Assembly (NCBI RefSeq): GCF_030929555.1
Contig: NZ_JAVFVT010000004.1
Span: 62,001 to 126,000, forward strand
Direction: 5' to 3'
DNA: 64,000 nucleotides
Source of the DNA: Paenibacillus sp. LHD-117
GTDB taxonomy: Bacteria > Bacillota > Bacilli > Paenibacillales > Paenibacillaceae
A program made the translations under genes and the position numbers. A model generated the notes under the pieces. That model was given only the letters and a program-made list of their open reading frames with translations, made no database searches and had not been told where the DNA came from. Shown one piece after another: positions 27,563 to 35,984 of the stretch; within the stretch, counting starts at the first letter, position 1; every line of letters starts with the position of its first letter.

Positions 27563-29746
27563 TTATTGCATAATGCGCTGCACGGAATAAATATCCTGTA
27601 CCCGCTTGATCTTCTCCACGACCGCCGACAGGTGATCGATATTGCGAATGAGCACCGTCATATGAATAAGCGCCATTTTGTTTTTCACGGAACGTCCCGT
27701 TACGGCGCTTATATTCGTTTTGCTCTCGGACACGGCTTGCAGCACTTCGTTCAAGAGGCCTCTGCGGTCGTGGCCGGTAATTTCGATGTCGACGCTGTAA
27801 TTGGCCTCGATCGAATCTTCCCACTCCACCTCGATGACGCGTTCCGCTTCTTCGCCGTCCGCGCCGAACGGGATGTTCAAGCAGTCCATTCGATGTACGG
27901 ACACGCCGCGACCGCGCGTAATGTAACCGACGATCGCATCCCCCGGAACCGGGTTGCAGCAGCGGGCGAACCGGACGAGCAGATTGTCGACGCCCTTCAC
28001 GGTCACGCCGTGATTCGGCCTGCTCTTCTTGCCCGGAGCCGAAGCTTTGATTTCCTTCAGCTCGCCGGTCAGCTCGATCTGGTTGGCTTCTTCCGCTTCC
28101 TTGCGCATCTTCTCGGTCAGCTTCGTGCAGATCTGCGCCGCCGTAATGCCGCCGAAGCCGATCGCGGACATCATGTCTTCGATGTCGTTGAACGTATATT
28201 TCGCGGCCGCTTCCTGCAGCTTGTCGTCGCTCATCCAAGCGGACGGCTCAAGTCCGAGACGCTTCAGCTCGCGCTCCAGCATCTCGCGGCCCTTGGCCAC
28301 GTTCTCTTCCCGCTTCTCCTTCTTGAACCATTGGCGGATCTTGCTGCGGGCATGCGACGACTGGGCGATCTTGACCCAATCCTGGCTCGGCCCGTACGAA
28401 TGTTTCGACGTTAGAATTTCGACGATATCCCCGGTCTTCAGCTTGTGGTCAAGCGGAACGATCCGGCCGTTCACTTTGGCGCCGATCGTCCGGTTGCCGA
28501 CCTCCGTATGAATCCGGTACGCAAAGTCCAGCGGAACGGAACCTGCCGGCAGCTCGATGACTTCCCCGCTCGGCGTGAAGACAAACACCAAGTCGGCGAA
28601 AAAATCCATTTTCAGCGATTCCATAAATTCCGACGCGTCGCGGGCTTCCTGCTGAAGCTCGAGAATTTCGCGGAACCACGACATTTTGTCCTCGAAATTG
28701 CCGTCCGGCACGACCATGCCTTCCTTGTACGCCCAATGGGCCGCGATGCCGTACTCCGAAGTGCGGTGCATCTCCCAGGTCCGGATCTGAACTTCCGTAG
28801 GTTCACCGTTCGGACCGATCACGGTCGTATGGAGCGATTGGTACATGTTCGCCTTCGGCATGGCGACGTAATCCTTGAACCGGCCGGGCATCGGCTTCCA
28901 TAAAGTATGGATGATGCCTAACGTGGCGTAACAGTCTTTAATATTTTCTACGATGATGCGAATGGCGAGCAGGTCGTATATTTCGTTGAACTGCTTGTTA
29001 CGCGTCGTCATTTTTTTATAAATGCTGTATAAATGTTTGGGTCGACCGGAAATATCGCCTTCGATGCCCATCTCCTCGAGCTTCTCCCGGATCCGGGTAA
29101 TAACGTCGTCGATAAACTGCTCGCGCTCGGCGCGTTTTTTCTTCATGAGATTCGCGATGCGGTAATATTGCTGCGGGTTCAGGTAACGGAGCGCAATGTC
29201 CTCCATCTCCCACTTGATCGCCGAAATGCCGAGCCGATGCGCGATCGGGCAAAAAATTTCAAGCGTCTCGTAAGCGATTCGCCGCTGCGATTCCTCCGAC
29301 TGATACTTGAGCGTTCGCATATTGTGAAGGCGGTCCGCCAGTTTGATGAGAATGACGCGGATGTCTTGGGCCATGGCGACGAACATTTTGCGGTAGTTTT
29401 CGTTCTGCTGCTCTTCCTTGGACTGGAACCGGATTTTCTCCAGCTTCGTCAGTCCGTCCACGAGCATGGCGCATGTTTCGCCAAATTTCGCGCGGACGGT
29501 CTGCAAATCCACCGTGGTGTCTTCGACGACGTCATGAAGAAGCGCCGCGATAATCGACAGCACGTCCATGCCCATATCCACCAATATATCCGCGACCGTG
29601 ACCGGATGCAAAATATAAGGTTCCCCCGACTTCCGCACTTGTCCATGATGGGCCTGCTCCGCGAAGTCGTAGGCTTCCTTGATGCGTTCGAGGTCCTGCT
29701 CCTTCATATACGCGGATGCCTTCTCAAGTAATTGCTCTATGCCCAT
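27563..29746 (-). CDS. relA: Bifunctional (p)ppGpp synthetase/hydrolase RelA/SpoT (Rel)
   Basis: 727 residues. Hydrolase HD domain: HHGQVRKSGEPYILHP, then IIAALLHDVVEDT, both intact, so degradation activity is expected. Synthetase domain: MPKANMYQSLHTTVIGPNG and VQIRTWEMHRTSEYGIAAHW. TGS domain: DLVFVFTPSGEVIELP. A zinc-finger-like region with HRMDCLN and a C-terminal ACT domain (DRRGLLNEVLQAVSESKTNISAV) follow. It makes and removes the starvation alarmone at the ribosome. The ATG at 29746 has AAGGGA 6 nt upstream; a 28-residue extension lacks support. Confidence 0.96.
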   Translation of the reverse strand: MGIEQLLEKASAYMKEQDLERIKEAYDFAEQAHHGQVRKSGEPYILHPVTVADILVDMGMDVLSIIAALLHDVVEDTTVDLQTVRAKFGETCAMLVDGLTKLEKIRFQSKEEQQNENYRKMFVAMAQDIRVILIKLADRLHNMRTLKYQSEESQRRIAYETLEIFCPIAHRLGISAIKWEMEDIALRYLNPQQYYRIANLMKKKRAEREQFIDDVITRIREKLEEMGIEGDISGRPKHLYSIYKKMTTRNKQFNEIYDLLAIRIIVENIKDCYATLGIIHTLWKPMPGRFKDYVAMPKANMYQSLHTTVIGPNGEPTEVQIRTWEMHRTSEYGIAAHWAYKEGMVVPDGNFEDKMSWFREILELQQEARDASEFMESLKMDFFADLVFVFTPSGEVIELPAGSVPLDFAYRIHTEVGNRTIGAKVNGRIVPLDHKLKTGDIVEILTSKHSYGPSQDWVKIAQSSHARSKIRQWFKKEKREENVAKGREMLERELKRLGLEPSAWMSDDKLQEAAAKYTFNDIEDMMSAIGFGGITAAQICTKLTEKMRKEAEEANQIELTGELKEIKASAPGKKSRPNHGVTVKGVDNLLVRFARCCNPVPGDAIVGYITRGRGVSVHRMDCLNIPFGADGEEAERVIEVEWEDSIEANYSVDIEITGHDRRGLLNEVLQAVSESKTNISAVTGRSVKNKMALIHMTVLIRNIDHLSAVVEKIKRVQDIYSVQRIMQ

Positions 29747-29927
29747 GAAACGTCCCTTCCCAAAAAGAAACGGCGGCTCCGTCCTACGCGGACGAGCCCT
29801 CAAGCCGATTCTCGAATAAGTGGTAGCCAAGTATGGCTAAAGCCCTAACCTGCGTCTATGTCAAGCGCTGACGGTTATCGCCAAAGTTCGGCTAAATTTC
29901 CGAGTTTTCTAATGTGAGTTTTCTAAT

Positions 29928-29957
29928 ATTATGCCTTTAACAGTCCCGCCGCGTCAA
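29928..29957 (-). promoter_or_regulatory. Sigma-A-like promoter of relA
   Basis: TTGACG (29957-29952), an 18-nt spacer, CATAAT (29933-29928) on the minus strand. It would leave a leader of about 175 nt before relA, longer than needed for translation. I saw no known riboswitch in it. Confidence 0.5.
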
Positions 29958-29997
29958 CTTCCGGCTTAGAAAATCGACCGCGCAGAGCTGAAGATTC

Positions 29998-30035
29998 AAA
30001 AAAAAGAAACCGCCCCGCGTCGGAAGAAGGGGGTT
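29998..30035 (-). terminator. Terminator after apt
   Basis: On the minus strand AACCCCC pairs with GGGGCGGTT, with one bulge, then TCTTTTTTTT. A further hairpin CGCTA-TTAG-TAGCG stands just after the apt stop. Confidence 0.6.
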
Positions 30036-30103
30036 AAACCCGGCATTTCCTTGCGAAGAGGTTCCTTTTGGATATGTTGCCGCTACTAATAGCGCGATCG
30101 TTC

Positions 30104-30634
30104 TTATTCGTACGTCATTAGCGAGAAGACGTCGATGCCTTCCAGCTTGGTGCGTCCCGTCAAATAAGCCAATTCGATCAGGAATGCGGCTCCGACGACT
30201 TCACCGCCTAATTGCTTGATCAGATTGATGGATGTCGCGATCGTGCCGCCTGTCGCGAGCAGGTCGTCTGCGATCAGAACGCGTTGGCCGGGCGTAATGG
30301 CATCCGTGTGCATCGCCAATTGATCCTTGCCGTACTCCAAATCGTAATTAGCCGTAATGGTCGCACCCGGCAGCTTGCCGCTCTTGCGGATCGGCGCGAA
30401 ACCAACGCCAAGCGCGATCGCGAGCGGAGCCCCGACAACGAAGCCGCGTGCTTCGGGTCCGGCCACGACGTCAATGTTCAGATGTTCGACGGCCGCGCGC
30501 ATCTCCTCGATAACCGCGCGGTACGCGCCTCCGTCCTTGAGCAAGGTCGTAATATCCTTGAACCGGATGCCCGGCTGCGGGAAGTCGGGAATTACCCGAA
30601 TATAGTCTTTGAAGTTGTAAATTGTTTTGGACAC
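30104..30634 (-). CDS. apt: Adenine phosphoribosyltransferase
   Basis: 176 residues. FPQPGIRFKDITTLLKDGGAY at the start, the flexible-loop region GARGF-like PEARGFVVGAPLAIAL, and the PRPP-binding motif VLIADDLLATGGTIATSINL. It makes AMP from adenine and PRPP. The start is a GTG at 30634 with AAAGGA 10 nt upstream. The order recJ-apt-relA is the usual Firmicute one. Confidence 0.95.
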   Translation of the reverse strand: MSKTIYNFKDYIRVIPDFPQPGIRFKDITTLLKDGGAYRAVIEEMRAAVEHLNIDVVAGPEARGFVVGAPLAIALGVGFAPIRKSGKLPGATITANYDLEYGKDQLAMHTDAITPGQRVLIADDLLATGGTIATSINLIKQLGGEVVGAAFLIELAYLTGRTKLEGIDVFSLMTYE

Positions 30635-30725
30635 AGGTGGTCAATCCTTTCTCGCTAAACATGCTTATCGCAGTTAAATTTCATCATCCATATATCGATT
30701 TGCCGATTCGCTTCCGATACACCCG

Positions 30726-32741
30726 CTAAGCGGGCGAATGCGCGGCTTGATAACGCCGCAATTCCGATTGGTAGCGCTCGGACGAAGCCAGCTCCCGCTT
30801 TGCGGGCGCAGCCGCGACGGTTACGTAGCCGCCTCGGATCGCGATAAAGCCCAGCTCATCGAATACGTCAAGCATAAGCTGAACCGCGCTAACCGTCAAG
30901 CCGCAGCCGGCCGCAAGTTTCTCGGCCAGTCCGCGCTCCGGCGCTTCCTTCAGCCTCCTAAGCTGCTGATAAACCGCGCCGAACTGCTCCCGTTCGGGGA
31001 AACGTTCCGGCAGCGCGCGTTCGTAATGAACATCATGGAGCTGAAGCTGCGGCTTCCGCTGCCCATTCCATTCGTTGATGGACAGCTCGCCGACCAGATC
31101 GATCAGGCAGCCATGAACAAGCGATCCCGCCGCCTGCCCCATGCCGAAGCCGATCGCGTCCAGTCCGGATCTGCCGCTGCCGAGAGACAGCTTCAGATGT
31201 TTCGATTCCTTGCCGATCGCCCGCTTGTCCGCGACGCCAACCTGATCGAACAAGAGGCGCGGAGAAGGATTGCCGACGCCGAACGGCTCTAACAGGGCTA
31301 GCTGGGAGATGGTCTCCAGCGTCGCGTCCCGAAGTCCGCACCGGAGATCGATGGCGGACTTCGGTATCCAGTCGTCATCGCTTAGGCGCTCCGCCGCGAG
31401 CGTTGACATGCGAAGCTCCAGTAGTTCCAGGTTGTCGCGATGCAAGCTCATGCCGGCTGCGGCTTGATGGCCGCCGTAATGGTCGAGCAGCGCTTCGCAT
31501 TCCGTAAGCGCGGCGTGCAGATCGAACCCTTCGATGGATCGGGCCGAGCCTTTGCACATCCCCGTCTCCGCATCGATGCCAAAGACGATGACCGGCTTGT
31601 AATAACGCTCGAGAATTTTGGAAGCGACGATCCCGATGACGCCTACGTTCCAACCTTCGCCGGCGAGCAAGATGACGGACGGTTCCGAGGCGCCGTTCGC
31701 AGCCGCCGCTTCGCGTTTCGCGAGCCATCCCGCTTCCGCTTCCTTCACGATGTCGTCGACGATGCGCTGACGTTCCTTGTTCAAGCTGTCCAGCCCGATC
31801 GCGGCAAGAATCGCGGTGTCGTAATCGTTCGTCGTAAGCAGCTCGACCGCTCGCTTCGCGTGGTCCAGCCTGCCGGCCGCGTTAATCCTCGGAGCCATTC
31901 CGAACGCGATTCCCGTCGACGTGAGTGCATCAAGCTCAAGGCCTGCGGCTTCTGCGAGCGCGCGGAAGCCGATGCTCGCCTCCTTCCGCATCCGCTCCAG
32001 CCCGTATTTGACCAGAATGCGATTCTCGTCCAGGAGAGGCATCAGATCCGCGATCGTTCCAAGGCTGACGATATCCGCCCACTCAAGCGGAGGACGCTCT
32101 ATCAACGCGGTAGCGAGTTTGAACGCAACGCCAACGCCGGCCAGTCCTTTGAACGGATAAGGGCAATGCTCCTGCTTCGGATTCACGACCGCAACCGCTT
32201 CCGGTATGCGATCCGGCGGTTCGTGGTGGTCCGTCACGACGATATCAATACCGCAGGATTTGGCGTATTCCACTTCTTCATACGCGCTGATCCCGGTATC
32301 GACGGTCACGATCAACGTCACGCCTTCGTCTGCCGCAAGCTTGATCGCTCCTTTGTTTAAGCCATATCCTTCGAGCGCTCGGTGAGGAATGTAATAATCG
32401 TAAATAAGGCCTACCGCACGAAAAACATGACATAACAGCGAAGTGCTGGATACGCCGTCAGCGTCGTAGTCGCCGTATATGCGGACCTTTTCGCCGCGTT
32501 CGCGAGCTTCCCGTATGCGCTTCACGGCGGCGTCCATGCCGTGCAGGAGATAAGGATCATGGAGATGATCCGAATTGCCGTGCAGAAACCGGCTTGCGCT
32601 TTCGCTATCTGCGTACCCGCGCTGGACAAGCAGCCTACCCACAAGAGGAGGCACGCCGAGCTCCTCGCAGAGCCGGCGTGCCTTCGCTTCGCTGGTTTCA
32701 TTCCATTCCGCCAATTGCCAGCGGGTCTTTCTCGTAATCAT
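30726..32741 (-). CDS. recJ: Single-stranded-DNA-specific exonuclease RecJ
   Basis: 671 residues. DHH phosphoesterase motifs: RIYGDYDADGVSSTSLL, TLIVTVDTGIS, IVVTDHHEPPD, HCPYPFKGLAGVGVAFKL. DHHA1: HYGGHQAAAGMSLHRDNL, and an OB-like region from about residue 470 to 560 (QVGVADKRAIGKESKHLKLSL). It degrades single-stranded DNA 5' to 3' in repair and recombination. It is shorter than B. subtilis RecJ, which carries a longer C-terminal region. The ATG at 32741 has AAGGAG 10 nt upstream. Confidence 0.94.
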   Translation of the reverse strand: MITRKTRWQLAEWNETSEAKARRLCEELGVPPLVGRLLVQRGYADSESASRFLHGNSDHLHDPYLLHGMDAAVKRIREARERGEKVRIYGDYDADGVSSTSLLCHVFRAVGLIYDYYIPHRALEGYGLNKGAIKLAADEGVTLIVTVDTGISAYEEVEYAKSCGIDIVVTDHHEPPDRIPEAVAVVNPKQEHCPYPFKGLAGVGVAFKLATALIERPPLEWADIVSLGTIADLMPLLDENRILVKYGLERMRKEASIGFRALAEAAGLELDALTSTGIAFGMAPRINAAGRLDHAKRAVELLTTNDYDTAILAAIGLDSLNKERQRIVDDIVKEAEAGWLAKREAAAANGASEPSVILLAGEGWNVGVIGIVASKILERYYKPVIVFGIDAETGMCKGSARSIEGFDLHAALTECEALLDHYGGHQAAAGMSLHRDNLELLELRMSTLAAERLSDDDWIPKSAIDLRCGLRDATLETISQLALLEPFGVGNPSPRLLFDQVGVADKRAIGKESKHLKLSLGSGRSGLDAIGFGMGQAAGSLVHGCLIDLVGELSINEWNGQRKPQLQLHDVHYERALPERFPEREQFGAVYQQLRRLKEAPERGLAEKLAAGCGLTVSAVQLMLDVFDELGFIAIRGGYVTVAAAPAKRELASSERYQSELRRYQAAHSPA

Positions 32742-32772
32742 CAGGTTTCTTCTCCTTCCTGCTGTCTAATGC

Positions 32773-33189
32773 CTATTGCAGCAGTGTGGGCATCTGCTCC
32801 TGATTAGGGTCGTGATTGGATTTGTATGGATACCCGGGATCATAAGGCTCAACGTAAATCATAACTTCGGATAAGTGCAGGAATCGGTGCATGAGCAGAA
32901 GCTTAACTCTTTTCGCAATGTCTTGCCCTTCCAGCACCGTTATTCTAGGATTTACGCTAATCACGATTTCGGCCACGACATAATGCCCTTGTTCCCTTGC
33001 CCGAAGCGACTGGACCGTCACGACGCCCTCGACGCGTTGAACGACTTGCATGAGTTCTTCCGCCGATTCCTCCCGCTTCCGGTCCATTCCGCCTTTCCCG
33101 ATGCCACGAAACAGAACGTTCGTCACGTGATCCCATAAGCGTTTCTTGCCGACGGGCCGTCTGCCGCCCTCTCGCTCTCTGGTTGACAT
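32773..33189 (-). CDS. Stand-alone cation-efflux (CDF) dimerisation domain protein
   Basis: 138 residues matching only the cytoplasmic C-terminal domain of cation diffusion facilitators: LMQVVQRVEGVVTVQSLRAREQGHYVVAEIVISVNPRITVLEGQDIAKRVKLLLMHRF, ending EVMIYVEPYDP. The helix-strand-strand-helix-strand order fits ZT_dimer (PF16916). There is no membrane segment; residues 1-45 are basic and hydrophilic. The start is ambiguous: AGGAGG is 12 nt before the ATG at 33189 and 3 nt before the ATG at 33198. It lies between secF and recJ, where such small CDF-like proteins are found in relatives. A metal-sensing or scaffold role is conjecture. Confidence 0.75.
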   Translation of the reverse strand: MSTREREGGRRPVGKKRLWDHVTNVLFRGIGKGGMDRKREESAEELMQVVQRVEGVVTVQSLRAREQGHYVVAEIVISVNPRITVLEGQDIAKRVKLLLMHRFLHLSEVMIYVEPYDPGYPYKSNHDPNQEQMPTLLQ

Positions 33190-33238
33190 GTGTTCCATGT
33201 ACCTCCTGTATCGCAAGCGTATTGCCTAAAAGTGATGA

Positions 33239-34159
33239 TTAAGGAGCCGTCTTCGCTGCAGCTTTCTGCTTTGGTTTCTCTCTACGCTTGAAGAGGAACC
33301 ACAGCGGGCTCGCGATGAATATCGTCGAATACGCGCCGCTGACGAGACCGACAAGCAGGGCAAGCGAAAACATTTTGATCGAAGGACTGCCCAGCAAGAA
33401 AATACATGTCGTCACGATAACGACCGTCAAGACCGTATACATATTACGGGCCATCGTCTGCCAGATGCTGGCGTTGACGAGATGGGCCAGCTGTTCTTCG
33501 TTCTTGATTTGGGAGAATCGCATATTCTCACGGATCCGGTCGAAAATGACGATTTTGTCGTTGATCGAGTAGCCTAGCGTCGTCAGCACCGCCGCGATAA
33601 ACGGAAGATCCACCTCGAAGCGGAAGATCGAAAACACCGCGATAACGACGAAGCTGTCGTACAAAATAGAAATATTCGAAGCGAGCGCGAAGCGCCACTC
33701 GAAACGGATCATGACGTAAAGCATAATCCCTAGGCTGGCGATCAGGATCGCCCAGATCGTCTTGATTCCCAGCTCTTGCGCAAGCTCGGGGGACACGACG
33801 TTAACCTCGGCCGAAATCTCCTCGCCGTATTTCGCTTTCAGAGCCGCGAGCACTTTGGACGATTGCTCTTGATTCAGAATATCGTTGAAGCGGATCGTTA
33901 CCCGGTCGTTGTTCGCGCCGCCTACGGTCGGCGTTTCATCGGGAAAGCCGGCCGCGTCCATCGTTGCCTTCACGTCCTGCTGGGTAACCGATTTGCCCAT
34001 CGAGACGTCCATGTTTGTTCCGGCTTTGAAGTCGACGCCGAAATTGAGTTGGAACAAAAGCAAGGAAATGATGCCCGCGAGCGTTAGCGCGATGGGAAAG
34101 ATAAAAAATTTGTTCCGGTTTTTGATGATGTCGTACCGGATTTTAGTATCAAAGTTCAC
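33239..34159 (-). CDS. secF: Protein translocase subunit SecF
   Basis: 306 residues with six membrane helices and one large extracellular loop. LNFGVDFKAGTNMDVSMG at the first loop and the FRFEVDLPFIAAVLTTLGYSINDKIVIFDRIRENMR motif in helices 4-5 are diagnostic. It works with SecD in proton-driven late steps of Sec export. The start GTG at 34159 has AAGGAG 10 nt upstream; the GTG at 34168 is only 1 nt from it. The start lies inside the secD 3' end. In B. subtilis the two subunits are fused. Confidence 0.93.
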   Translation of the reverse strand: MNFDTKIRYDIIKNRNKFFIFPIALTLAGIISLLLFQLNFGVDFKAGTNMDVSMGKSVTQQDVKATMDAAGFPDETPTVGGANNDRVTIRFNDILNQEQSSKVLAALKAKYGEEISAEVNVVSPELAQELGIKTIWAILIASLGIMLYVMIRFEWRFALASNISILYDSFVVIAVFSIFRFEVDLPFIAAVLTTLGYSINDKIVIFDRIRENMRFSQIKNEEQLAHLVNASIWQTMARNMYTVLTVVIVTTCIFLLGSPSIKMFSLALLVGLVSGAYSTIFIASPLWFLFKRREKPKQKAAAKTAP

Positions 34160-35384
34160 GGATTTCACTCTCCTTCACGCCGTAGTAGCTTGGTTTCAAG
34201 AACCGGTTGCTTCGTACGAGCAAATCCAAGAGGAAACGCGCGAAATAAATATTCGTGACGATGCTGACCAGAATACTGAAAATCATCGTAAGCGCAAACC
34301 CTTTGATGGCGCCGTCGCCGATGAAGAACAAAACGGTACTTGCGATGATCCCTGTAATGTTGGCGTCCATAACCGTTCTGAACGAGTTTTTGGAACCGGC
34401 CTTCAGGGAAGACAGCATGCTCTTGCCCGTCCGGATTTCTTCCTTGATCCGCTCAGCGGTAATGATATTGGCGTCGACCGCCAGCCCGACGCCGAGCACG
34501 AAGGCCGCGATGCCCGGAAGCGTCAGCGTCGCATTCATCAAATTCTGCACGAGAATAAGCATCCAAGCGTACGTAATGATCGTAATCGCCGCCACGAAGC
34601 CCGGCACGCGGTAGACGATGACCATAAACACGAGGACGATCAGCGAGCCCAGTATGCCGGCCGTGACGGTATCCTTGAGGGATTCCATCCCGAGCTTGGC
34701 ACCGACGCTCTGCGTATACTTCTCTTCCAGCTTAAGCGGCAAAGAACCCATGTTGATGAGGTCGCGCAATTCCCTCGCCTCCTCGGTGGAGGAATTGCCC
34801 ATCTCGATGACCGCGCTGTCGCTGGCGATTACTTGATTGACCATCGGACTCGAAATCTCTTCTTCGTCCAGATAGATCGACATCGTTTTGCCTACCAGCT
34901 TGGTCGTTACTTCCTCGAACTTCTTCGCGTCTTTCAGCTTGATCGTGACGACCGGCTGATTCAGCTCGTTAAATTCCAGCCCCGCCGCATTCTCCACGAA
35001 GTCCGTTCCGTTCAGCATGATTTCGCCTTCCGGCGATCTGAATGTAAGGTTGATCGGTTTCGCAAGCAATTCCCGAACCGCCGTCTCGTCCTCGATGCCA
35101 GGCAGCTTGACGCGGATGCGGTTCTCGCCCTCCGTCGTAATCTCCGGCTCTACAAGACCTTGTGCGTCCACCCGATCCTGCAAGCTTTGCGCCGTTTGCT
35201 TCAAGCTCTCCGGCGTTACCGCCGCACCGCCTTCGAACGGCACCGCTTCGTAAAGCACCTCGAAGCCGCCTTTCAAATCAAGGCCTAGCTTGACGCCTTT
35301 CAGCAGCCAAGGGCTTGTCCCCGCCATCACGGCGAACGCGACGACCACGACCATGAGGAAGGCTACTATTCTCTTCCCGAACAT
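34149..35384 (-). CDS. secD: Protein translocase subunit SecD
   Basis: 411 residues. The first helix and VKLGLDLKGGFEVLYEAVP, then the P1 periplasmic-type region (about 45-225), and helices 2-6 with MRSL-like LPGIAAFVLGVGLAVDANIITAERIKEE, the conserved Asp-containing motif used for proton movement. The ATG at 35384 follows AAGGAGG. It overlaps secF by 11 nt with the chosen secF start. A good promoter lies 35 nt upstream, at the end of comN. Confidence 0.94.
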   Translation of the reverse strand: MFGKRIVAFLMVVVVAFAVMAGTSPWLLKGVKLGLDLKGGFEVLYEAVPFEGGAAVTPESLKQTAQSLQDRVDAQGLVEPEITTEGENRIRVKLPGIEDETAVRELLAKPINLTFRSPEGEIMLNGTDFVENAAGLEFNELNQPVVTIKLKDAKKFEEVTTKLVGKTMSIYLDEEEISSPMVNQVIASDSAVIEMGNSSTEEARELRDLINMGSLPLKLEEKYTQSVGAKLGMESLKDTVTAGILGSLIVLVFMVIVYRVPGFVAAITIITYAWMLILVQNLMNATLTLPGIAAFVLGVGLAVDANIITAERIKEEIRTGKSMLSSLKAGSKNSFRTVMDANITGIIASTVLFFIGDGAIKGFALTMIFSILVSIVTNIYFARFLLDLLVRSNRFLKPSYYGVKESEIREL

Positions 35385-35418
35385 ACGACTGAATCCTCCT
35401 TATGATCTCAATATTCCC

Positions 35419-35447
35419 ATTATACAGATGGCGCAAAAACGAGTCAA
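35419..35447 (-). promoter_or_regulatory. Sigma-A promoter of secD-secF
   Basis: TTGACT (35447-35442), a 17-nt spacer, TATAAT (35424-35419) on the minus strand. The -35 shares its first T residues with the T-run of the comN terminator. Confidence 0.75.
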
Positions 35448-35479
35448 AAAGAAAGAACCTCTCCGTTAGAACGAGGTTC
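35446..35479 (-). terminator. Terminator overlapping the comN stop codon
   Basis: GAACCTC (35479-35473) pairs with GAGGTTC (35461-35455) on the minus strand, then TTTCTTTTT. The first arm codes for the last residues of ComN and the stop is in the loop. Confidence 0.8.
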
Positions 35480-35705
35480 CCTTATACGCGCTAAGCGTCA
35501 TATGGTTCATGAATTGCGTGACCTTCAGCGACAGGATGTCGTTGACCATCTTGTGCAAACCCGGCTGGCCCGTCTTAACGTAACCCGCGCTGACGCATTC
35601 CCAAACTTCCTTGCCCGTAACGTGCTCGTAGCCGATGAGCCGGAATTCCTCCGCTTTGCTGAGACACAACTCTTCGATCATTGCGTTAAGCTCTTCATCC
35701 GCCAT
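35466..35705 (-). CDS. comN: Post-transcriptional regulator ComN (YrzD)
   Basis: 79 residues. The family pattern IEELCLSKAEEFRLIGYEHVTGKEVWECV, then a short helix LHKMVNDILSLKVTQFMNHMTLSAYKGTSF, is typical of ComN (PF13797). In B. subtilis ComN promotes comE mRNA accumulation and localises to poles via DivIVA. The ATG at 35705 has GGGAGG 6 nt upstream. The position between secDF and spoVB is the same as in B. subtilis. Confidence 0.88.
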   Translation of the reverse strand: MADEELNAMIEELCLSKAEEFRLIGYEHVTGKEVWECVSAGYVKTGQPGLHKMVNDILSLKVTQFMNHMTLSAYKGTSF

Positions 35706-35734
35706 GGCTAACCTCCCGTATCCGTATCCGTCTT

Positions 35735-35790
35735 CCGTAAATTCTAAGAATTTATAAGTTTTGCACCTTATCCATGCTTAGAATTCTCGG
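35735..35790. other. Inverted repeat in the comN-spoVB divergent region
   Basis: CCGTAAATTCTAAG and CTTAGAATTCTCGG pair at 12 of 14 positions, with an inner ATAAG/CTTAT stem. No T-run on either side, so it is probably not a terminator. It could be an operator or leader hairpin for comN. Confidence 0.35.
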
Positions 35791-35984
35791 AATGAAACGC
35801 GCTTCTCCGCTAGAGGACTGTGACAGCCGTTTCACCTTACTTCCTATGTATTCGATGCCGCTCTCCATTCTCCTGCCGGGACGCGAGTGAACAAAATTGG
35901 CAGACATGGAAGTGGACATGCCACGCATAAAGATAATGATATGGGTACAAGCAATGCGGCAAGGTCCAAACCGAAGGAGTTGAG

